Shown here: in pieces, positions 45,430-50,928 of the stretch | Numbering within the stretch: the first letter of the stretch is position 1 | How the letters are laid out: each line of letters begins with the position of its first letter | Virus record (IMG/VR): IMGVR_UViG_3300023170_000042 | Coordinates: 1-50,928 of that record | DNA: 50,928 bases | From: a virus | Strand: one strand, 5' to 3' | The notes under the pieces: generated by a model | What the model saw: only the letters and a program-made list of their open reading frames with translations | What the model was told of the DNA's origin: nothing | The model's database searches: none | Made by a program: the position numbers and the translations under genes

Positions 45430-46231
45430 TAGATTTTTTGCATTTGGATGTAGTTTTACAAATTGGAACTATCCTACATGGGCAGACTTCATAGGTATTA
45501 ATTTTAAAGAATACAGAAATATAGGCAGAACTGGTGGATCAAATCTACATATGCTAGAAAAATTAGTTGAAATAGATAATAGATTTGGTTTAGATCAAAA
45601 TGATACTGTATATATTATGTTAACTGGTGTTTTTAGATTTAGTTATTGTGATAACAACGAAAATTGGAATTATGATGGAGATCTAATTAATTATGTTGCA
45701 AAGAATAACAGGACTCCGATGCGTAATTTTATAAAAGACATCTATAACGAAACTTTTGCTGTACACCAAACTTGGACGGCTGTTTTAGCTATGAAATCTA
45801 TTCTTGAATCTAAGAAAGTAAAACATAAAATTTTGATGGGAATTGACAATAGTCATTACTTGCAGCGTAACTCACATGAACATGGTAGAGATCTAACTAA
45901 TAGCATAAAATCTATAAACAAAATGAAACAAGTTTACGAAATTTGTGATTTAGATACTAGTTTAGAAAGTTGGCTTATAGAACATAAAATATATCAAGAA
46001 GTAGCAATACAATATAAAGACGGAACAGTAGACGGACATCCAAACTACACTAGTCAGTTTAGATTTATTGAACGCAATTTTCCAGAATATTATACAGATG
46101 CGTCTAAAAAATTACAGCAAGTAACTACTCAAGAATGTCAATTTTTAAATCAACGGCAGCAAGCAAGAGATTGGGATAAAATAAGAAGACGATTTACAAA
46201 AATGGATACAGAAAATGGAAACACTTTATAA
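45422..46231 (+). CDS. SGNH/GDSL-like hydrolase or acyltransferase, copy 3
   Basis: This 269-residue protein starts with FFAFGCSFTNWNYPTWADF (5-23; Ser11), with GRTGGSNLHMLEKLV (about 39-53) as a likely oxyanion-hole block (G, then N) and D204-G-H206-P-N (GTVDGHPN) as the Asp-His block. The order and spacing fit the SGNH superfamily. The C-terminal 50 residues are glutamine- and arginine-rich (QRQQARDWDKIRRRFTK) and may be a helix for partner binding. It overlaps the next gene, the E1-beta-like subunit, by 17 nt. Confidence 0.7.
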   Translation: MNDRFFAFGCSFTNWNYPTWADFIGINFKEYRNIGRTGGSNLHMLEKLVEIDNRFGLDQNDTVYIMLTGVFRFSYCDNNENWNYDGDLINYVAKNNRTPMRNFIKDIYNETFAVHQTWTAVLAMKSILESKKVKHKILMGIDNSHYLQRNSHEHGRDLTNSIKSINKMKQVYEICDLDTSLESWLIEHKIYQEVAIQYKDGTVDGHPNYTSQFRFIERNFPEYYTDASKKLQQVTTQECQFLNQRQQARDWDKIRRRFTKMDTENGNTL

Positions 46232-46739
46232 ACAAGAATTAATTAATGCAATGACATATTTAGGAGAAAAGGACGATACTATATTTGTTGGACAACAAAT
46301 TGTGTTCAAAGGTAATCCTATGAGCACTACTTTAGTAAATGTTTCTAAAGACAAAATGATAGAAACTCCTGTTTTTGAAGAAATACAAATGGGGCTAGGA
46401 TTAGGATTAGCAGTAGCAGGACAGTTTGTAATTAGCTTTTATCCTAGATGGGATTTTTTATTAAGCGCATCCAATCAACTAGTAAATCATGTTGATAAAT
46501 TTAGTTTAATGACTAATAAAACTGTTGGTATGATCATTAGAGTAGGCAAAGGTGCTGATACCCCATTAGATCCAGGAGTCCAGCATAAAGGAAATTATTT
46601 ACAAGAATTTAAGTCGTTGTGTAAAAATATAAATTTTGTAGATTTAGATGGACCTGATAAAATTTTTCAAAGTTATAAGGATGCTTATGAATATAAAGGT
46701 ATACACTTATTGGTCGAATATCCAGAATTATATATTTAA
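46215..46739 (+). CDS. Thiamine-diphosphate enzyme PYR-domain protein, E1-beta-like (minimal)
   Basis: This 174-residue protein aligns by eye with the first domain of 2-oxoacid dehydrogenase E1 beta. YKQELINAMTYLGEKDDTIF (5-24) corresponds to the opening helix, KMIETPVFEEIQMGLGLGLA (47-66) matches IIDTPISEMGFAGIAVG and places the cofactor-activating Glu at 55, and FYPRWDFLLSASNQLVNHVD (75-94) and GVQHKGNY (121-128, His124) follow the E1-beta pattern. The transketolase C-terminal domain is absent: length 174 against about 330. With the PP-domain gene at 41227 it forms a minimal alpha/beta pair. Start chosen at 46215, overlapping the SGNH gene. Confidence 0.72.
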   Translation: METLYKQELINAMTYLGEKDDTIFVGQQIVFKGNPMSTTLVNVSKDKMIETPVFEEIQMGLGLGLAVAGQFVISFYPRWDFLLSASNQLVNHVDKFSLMTNKTVGMIIRVGKGADTPLDPGVQHKGNYLQEFKSLCKNINFVDLDGPDKIFQSYKDAYEYKGIHLLVEYPELYI

Positions 46740-46748
46740 TAATAATAT

Positions 46749-48443
46749 ATGTATGATGTTTTTTATATAGGCAAAAATTTAACAGAATATCAAAAGTTAA
46801 AAGATCTTATTCCCACCACAAAGTTAGTACACAATTTTCAAGAAGCTGTTTTAAAAAATAATACTAAAATGTTTTGGACAGTTTATGATGATTTGGTAAT
46901 TTTAGATTATGAAATATTTAGATTGAAAATAAATGAATATGACGAAAAATATATTCATGTATTTTTAAATGATAAAAATTATGATGGTTTAGCACTTGTA
47001 CCAAAAGGTAAACAAGTAACCGAAAAAGAAGTTAATCATCGTTTTTTTATTGAGCACAAAAAAATTGAAAGAAAAGTTACACATCCTAAACGATTTGATA
47101 TTTTTTGTATTGAAACATGGGAGGATTACGAACATGCTCTTAAAAAATCTAGTACAGAAATGTTTTGGGCAACAAGTAGTAATATAAAGATATGTAAAAA
47201 TTTTGATTTAAATTTTTATTTTAGTCATCATGATAGTTATAACAGACAAGAAAATCATGTATTTCAACATCTAGTAGGAGATGATGTATTTTACAACGGT
47301 TTATTTTTATTAAGTAAAAATAAATTACTAACAAAAAAGGAAGTAGAGTATAGACATATTGTTAGCAGGAAAGAATGGGAAATTTGTGCGTCTACGTCCG
47401 TTGAATATGATATATTTGAAATTAATAATTTTGAAGATTACAACTACGCTTTAACAAAATCTAAAACAGAAATGTTTTGGAGCACATCAAAGCAAGTCAC
47501 AGTAATAGATAAAGATATTATGAAGACGTATTTTAATCATAATGATATCTACAATAGGCACGAAAATCATGCTTTTGTAAATTTATGTAATAATGAAGAG
47601 TTGTATAATGGAATTTTTTTACTTAGTAAACACAAAAAAGTAGCAAAAAATGAAATAGATTTTAGACACATAGTATCTTGCAAAAAATGGCAAATAATTG
47701 CATCAAAACATAAAGTTTATGATGTAGTATTTGTCAGTTATAATGAAAAAAATGCAGATGAAAATTTTGAGATTTTGAAACAAAAATATCCAGAAGCAAT
47801 ACGCATACACGGAATTAAAGGAATACATGAGGCACATATAGCAGGAGCAAAGTTAGCTAAATCAGATATGGTTTGGTTTATTGATGCAGATGCAATGCTT
47901 TTAGAAGATTTTACACTAGAATATTTTGTTGATATTTGGGACAGGCAAACCGTGCATGTTTGGGCATCAAAAAATCCAATAAATGATTTAGTGTATGGAT
48001 ATGGTGGAGTTAAATTATTCCCAAGAATTTTAACAATTAACATGAAAAAAGATAGCACTGATATGACAACATCTATTTCAAATAGATTTAAACCTATGAA
48101 ATCTGTGTCTAATATTACAAAATTTAATACAGATCCTTTTAATACTTGGAAGAGTGCTTTTAGAGAATGTTGTAAATTAAGTTCTAGTGTTATAGAAAAA
48201 AACCAATCAAAAGATGTGTTTATATCTGTAGAAGATTCTAAAAAAGCTGAAGAAGAACGGGAACATAGATTAAATATTTGGTGTACAGAAGGTGCAATTA
48301 AAAAATATGGAAATTATTGTATCTTAGGAGCTAAAGATGGTAGAGATTATGGACAAAAAAACAAAAATGATATAGAAAAGTTAAAATTAATTAATAATTT
48401 TCAATGGTTACATGAGAGATTTTCAAAATATTCCTTTTCATAA
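46749..48443 (+). CDS. Triple-repeat protein fused to a GT-A-type putative glycosyltransferase
   Basis: This 564-residue protein has two parts. Residues 1-321 are three tandem copies (about 1-113, 115-217, 219-321) of a roughly 100-residue unit with the signature EMFW(A/S)TS, YF-x-H-H/N-D-x-YNR-x-ENH, YNG-(L/I)FLLSK and RHIVS-x-K-x-W. Copy 1 is the most diverged (KMFWTVYDD, DGLALVPKGK). Residues about 322-564 are a GT-A-like domain: VYDVVFVSYNEKNADENF, IHGIKGIHEAHIAG, then VWFIDADAML with DxD (Asp379, Asp381), and VYGYGGVKLFP. This second part is a paralogue of the protein at 36224. The repeats may bind substrate or scaffold. It overlaps the radical SAM gene by 32 nt. Confidence 0.62.
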   Translation: MYDVFYIGKNLTEYQKLKDLIPTTKLVHNFQEAVLKNNTKMFWTVYDDLVILDYEIFRLKINEYDEKYIHVFLNDKNYDGLALVPKGKQVTEKEVNHRFFIEHKKIERKVTHPKRFDIFCIETWEDYEHALKKSSTEMFWATSSNIKICKNFDLNFYFSHHDSYNRQENHVFQHLVGDDVFYNGLFLLSKNKLLTKKEVEYRHIVSRKEWEICASTSVEYDIFEINNFEDYNYALTKSKTEMFWSTSKQVTVIDKDIMKTYFNHNDIYNRHENHAFVNLCNNEELYNGIFLLSKHKKVAKNEIDFRHIVSCKKWQIIASKHKVYDVVFVSYNEKNADENFEILKQKYPEAIRIHGIKGIHEAHIAGAKLAKSDMVWFIDADAMLLEDFTLEYFVDIWDRQTVHVWASKNPINDLVYGYGGVKLFPRILTINMKKDSTDMTTSISNRFKPMKSVSNITKFNTDPFNTWKSAFRECCKLSSSVIEKNQSKDVFISVEDSKKAEEEREHRLNIWCTEGAIKKYGNYCILGAKDGRDYGQKNKNDIEKLKLINNFQWLHERFSKYSFS

Positions 48444-49398
48444 AATTGTTAAGCTAGGACAATCTACATTATTACATAAAGATTTGTTTACAGTTTCTTG
48501 GATTATAGATAGATTTTGTAATTATAATTGTACGTATTGTTGGCCTTATGCAAGATCAAGCACTACTGCTTTTTTAAATTTTTCTGTTTATGAAAATGCA
48601 ATTGTAAGAATTAAAGATCAAGCAAGAAAAAATGGTTTTCAAAAATTCCATTTTAGCTTTAGTGGAGGCGAACCTACTGCTTATTTGCATTTATTGAAAT
48701 TAATTGATATATATGCAAAAGATAATGTTGATTATCAAAGTATACATATGACAACTAATTTATCACCTTCATTAAAATGGTGGAATAAATGGGTCAAAAA
48801 AGTAAGTAAATTATCTCGAAAAAGTATTACAGCAAGTTATCATGATGAATTTGCAGACGAGGATGAATTTATAAAAAAATGTTTGTTTTTACAAGAACAT
48901 GATATTTTTATCACAATAAATCAAGTAATGGTACCTAGTAGATTTGATTTATTGTATGAAAGATGTGTAAGGTTTAAAAATGCTGGAATAAATGTAACTT
49001 TAAAACCACAGAGTGATCCTACTGCAAAATTTATTGTTAATGAGTACACAGATGATCAAATAAAAATTTTAAAAACAGGATTCCCTCAAAAATGGAAAGG
49101 TGTAGAACTATTACAGGTAGAATTGTACGATAATAATAATAATGTTTATTACCTTGATCAAGCAGAAAGATTAAATGCATTTAAATTTAATAAATTTAAA
49201 GGATGGAATTGCAATGCAGGATTTCAAAGTATAATAATACGGGAAGATGAAATAAAAAGATCTTATAGTTGTGCAGATAAGCCAATAGGAAAAATTTATG
49301 AAGATTTTAATATATTTACAACAGCAGGAAAATGTGTAACTGATAGTTGTGTGTCGAGTGCAGACAGTAAAATTCCTAAAGAATATATTACAAAATAG
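48412..49398 (+). CDS. Radical SAM protein with C-terminal cysteine cluster region
   Basis: This 328-residue radical SAM enzyme has C36-x3-C40-x2-C43 (DRFCNYNCTYCWPYAR), the GGEP motif at 85-88 (FSGGEPTAYLHL), and a TIM-barrel-like middle. The C-terminus has extra cysteines, GWNCNAGF (near 265), YSCAD (near 285) and KCVTDSCVSSAD (near 305-316), which could hold an auxiliary SPASM/twitch-type cluster. This differs from the first radical SAM protein, whose auxiliary cysteines precede the core. The start ATG at 48412 overlaps the previous gene. The reaction is unknown. It is the last plus-strand gene of the cassette and its 3' end overlaps the convergent minus-strand gene by 11 nt. Confidence 0.85.
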   Translation: MRDFQNIPFHKIVKLGQSTLLHKDLFTVSWIIDRFCNYNCTYCWPYARSSTTAFLNFSVYENAIVRIKDQARKNGFQKFHFSFSGGEPTAYLHLLKLIDIYAKDNVDYQSIHMTTNLSPSLKWWNKWVKKVSKLSRKSITASYHDEFADEDEFIKKCLFLQEHDIFITINQVMVPSRFDLLYERCVRFKNAGINVTLKPQSDPTAKFIVNEYTDDQIKILKTGFPQKWKGVELLQVELYDNNNNVYYLDQAERLNAFKFNKFKGWNCNAGFQSIIIREDEIKRSYSCADKPIGKIYEDFNIFTTAGKCVTDSCVSSADSKIPKEYITK

Positions 49399-50596
49399 TT
49401 CTGTCTTTGTTTAATTGGTATACAACTTCAAAATTATGCATAATTGTTAGAAACATGTCTCGATAAAGTTCTTTTAATTGTTTTATTGATAAAGAATCTA
49501 TATAATTAATTACATCCATAATTTTTTTTAATCTTTCTGTGTGATTAGTTGTAGTATCATATGATTCGTCCCAGTAGTTATTAAATGTTTTAAATCCTAA
49601 TTTTTTTATGTATTCTAAAGAATAAGGTGCGCCTACTACAATAAATGGTTTCTTGAACAACATAGGTAACAAAGTTTTTTCACTTATATAAGCGTTAGGC
49701 TGAGCAAATCTTGTTTCGGTTGCAATGCAGCAGAAAATTTGATCATATGCATCAGGTAGCGTTAGATTAGTTTTTTCATATTTAGATAAAGGAAGGCCGG
49801 TATTTATATTGTTTTCATCTAAATTATACTCTATGTTAGATTTAGTGATTCGTTTCATGTCTATAAAATAATCATTAGAATTTAATGTTTTTCTATTTTC
49901 TAATAATTTTTCCATATTTAATTTTTTAGATTCAAACCAAGGCAATCTTTCCCAATTTATAGAACTACAATATGGCCAACTATATAGACCGTCTTTATCA
50001 ATAAGATAAGATAAAATTATTTCCCTAAAAGGAATATATCTACCATCATTTGATGAAAAGAATTTTTTTGAGATACTATCAGGATTAAAGTCACTGTAAT
50101 ACCCCCAATGACCAAATCCCCCTGGTTGTCTTAAAAATAAATCGTAGCAAAATAAATTTAAGTTTTTGTATCTGTACCCAAAGTAATTATTAATGTTATA
50201 ATCACATGTATATACATTTATCTCACAATTTAAATCTAAGTTTTTTTGCGATATTTCTGCAATTTCTGCAGGTATAATATCATCAAACGATATACTAGAA
50301 TGGAATTCACTATAATAAGTTAATGAGTGATTATTTTTATCCTTGTTAATGTAACAAATAGGTTCATACAAATATATATCTAAACCTTTTTTTTGTAACT
50401 TGTTACATTGCCTTTTATTAAAGATTGGAGGCCAATCTATAAATAAATGATTGTAGGTTATAAGTGAAGGTTTATTGTAGTTGATTAAATTTTGTCCGTT
50501 ATTTTGCAGACCAAAAGTTATGTTTCTTCTACCTGCCTCTTTTTTTTGGGAAGGCCAATTGTAAAAGTAGGTTCCTTTTTTATCTCTACGTTCCAT
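49388..50596 (-). CDS. GT-B-like putative glycosyltransferase, paralogue 3 (opposite strand)
   Basis: This 402-residue protein shares the C-terminal signature of the proteins at 38570 and 41841: YISEKTLLPMLFKKPFIVVG (about 303-322), LGFKTFNNYWDESYD (about 332-346), and a helical end with QLKELYRDMFLTIMHNFEVV. The N-terminal half differs and is shorter, with KRQCNKLQKKGLDIYLYEPI and an aromatic-rich centre. It begins 11 nt inside the upstream SGNH gene (overlap ATGGAACGTAG). Its transcription opposes the main cassette, so it probably belongs to a second operon extending beyond the window. Confidence 0.55.
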   Translation of the reverse strand: MERRDKKGTYFYNWPSQKKEAGRRNITFGLQNNGQNLINYNKPSLITYNHLFIDWPPIFNKRQCNKLQKKGLDIYLYEPICYINKDKNNHSLTYYSEFHSSISFDDIIPAEIAEISQKNLDLNCEINVYTCDYNINNYFGYRYKNLNLFCYDLFLRQPGGFGHWGYYSDFNPDSISKKFFSSNDGRYIPFREIILSYLIDKDGLYSWPYCSSINWERLPWFESKKLNMEKLLENRKTLNSNDYFIDMKRITKSNIEYNLDENNINTGLPLSKYEKTNLTLPDAYDQIFCCIATETRFAQPNAYISEKTLLPMLFKKPFIVVGAPYSLEYIKKLGFKTFNNYWDESYDTTTNHTERLKKIMDVINYIDSLSIKQLKELYRDMFLTIMHNFEVVYQLNKDRTIL

Positions 50597-50928
50597 TTAA
50601 CAAATTATTTATTTTTTTATTAATATGCTCTCCCCAAAGTTTATGTCCACTAGGACTTGGGTGTCCGCAATCTAAAAAGTATTGAGATGTTTCTCTTACC
50701 ACTTCTCTTTCTACACAAGCTTTCTTCCAAGTGTGAGAAAGATTATTAACACTCCATGCATCTATATAATTAATATTATCTTCTGAAAGCCAATCGAACT
50801 CGAACATTTGTATAGGATACTGGAAATAAATTCCGTCTGCATTAGCTAAAAATTCAAAAAAGCTTTCGTGTAAAAAATTGTCTATTACACTAAATGGTTT
50901 ATCGCCAAAAACATTAAAATGAATCACA
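50586..50928 (-). CDS. SGNH-like protein, C-terminal part (runs off window)
   Basis: At least 113 residues of a protein whose start lies at or beyond the window edge; a GTG at 50927-50925 could serve as a start but more likely the frame continues upstream. The end carries FLDCGHPSPSGHKLWGEHIN, with D-C-G-H-P, the Asp-His block of SGNH hydrolases, close to what is seen in the three plus-strand SGNH genes. The segment before it (WSVNNLSHTWKKACVERE) is not diagnostic. The block I Ser motif is not in the window, so activity cannot be judged. Confidence 0.55.
   Translation of the reverse strand, partial: VIHFNVFGDKPFSVIDNFLHESFFEFLANADGIYFQYPIQMFEFDWLSEDNINYIDAWSVNNLSHTWKKACVEREVVRETSQYFLDCGHPSPSGHKLWGEHINKKINNLLNGT

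Noticed and set aside
50606-50613. AATAAATA on the minus strand before the gene starting at 50596
   Set aside because: Only 9 nt from the ATG and with no ribosome-binding site between; it is also inside the coding end of the SGNH gene.

Overview
This window is a very AT-rich (by eye about 70% A+T) stretch of a T4-type myovirus genome. It carries most of a baseplate/tail-fibre module followed by a long sugar- and surface-modification cassette. The T4-like gene content (gp47, gp55, gp53-, gp27-, gp5-, gp25- and gp6-like proteins), the base composition and the style of the accessory genes recall marine T4-like phages of cyanobacteria or SAR11-type hosts. That host assignment is inference; no host marker such as a photosystem gene or tRNA was seen.

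Layout: (1) 1-835, minus strand: the first 15 codons of a gp47-like recombination nuclease, preceded by gene 55, the late-transcription sigma factor. (2) About 836-905: a compact divergent control region with a sigma70-type promoter for gene 55 and a late-type promoter (AATAAATA) for the structural operon. (3) 906-26278, plus strand: baseplate genes in the order probable tube cap, gp53-like, gp27-like hub, gp5-like spike, gp25, gp6, then a giant structural protein. The giant protein's reading frame breaks at about 24140 and resumes in the -1 frame; joined, it would be about 5466 residues. (4) 26320-33554: a small virion protein, three tandem tail-fibre paralogues with one shared N-terminal design and different C-termini, and one more probable virion protein. 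(5) 33613-49398, plus strand: 16 tightly packed, mostly overlapping genes. They encode GT-A-type and GT-B-like putative glycosyltransferases, two radical SAM proteins, an RmlC-type epimerase, an extended SDR epimerase/dehydratase, three SGNH-type proteins, a two-gene minimal thiamine-diphosphate enzyme resembling E1 alpha/beta, and small unknowns. (6) 49388-50928, minus strand: a third GT-B-like paralogue and the C-terminal part of a fourth SGNH protein, converging on the plus-strand operon.

How the parts may work together: gp55 made early would switch host RNA polymerase to late promoters. NATAAATA elements lie 16-17 nt before the start codons at 906, 6445 and 26320. The cassette has its own predicted sigma70 promoter, buried in a hairpin that hides the first gene's ribosome-binding site in read-through RNA. 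The cassette probably builds an unusual, perhaps branched or acylated, sugar and places it on virion proteins or the host envelope. Its adjacency to the tail-fibre genes makes virion or receptor modification attractive, but this is inference. No stretch longer than about 75 bases lacks a predicted gene, and no tRNA, insertion sequence, CRISPR array or integration site was recognised.
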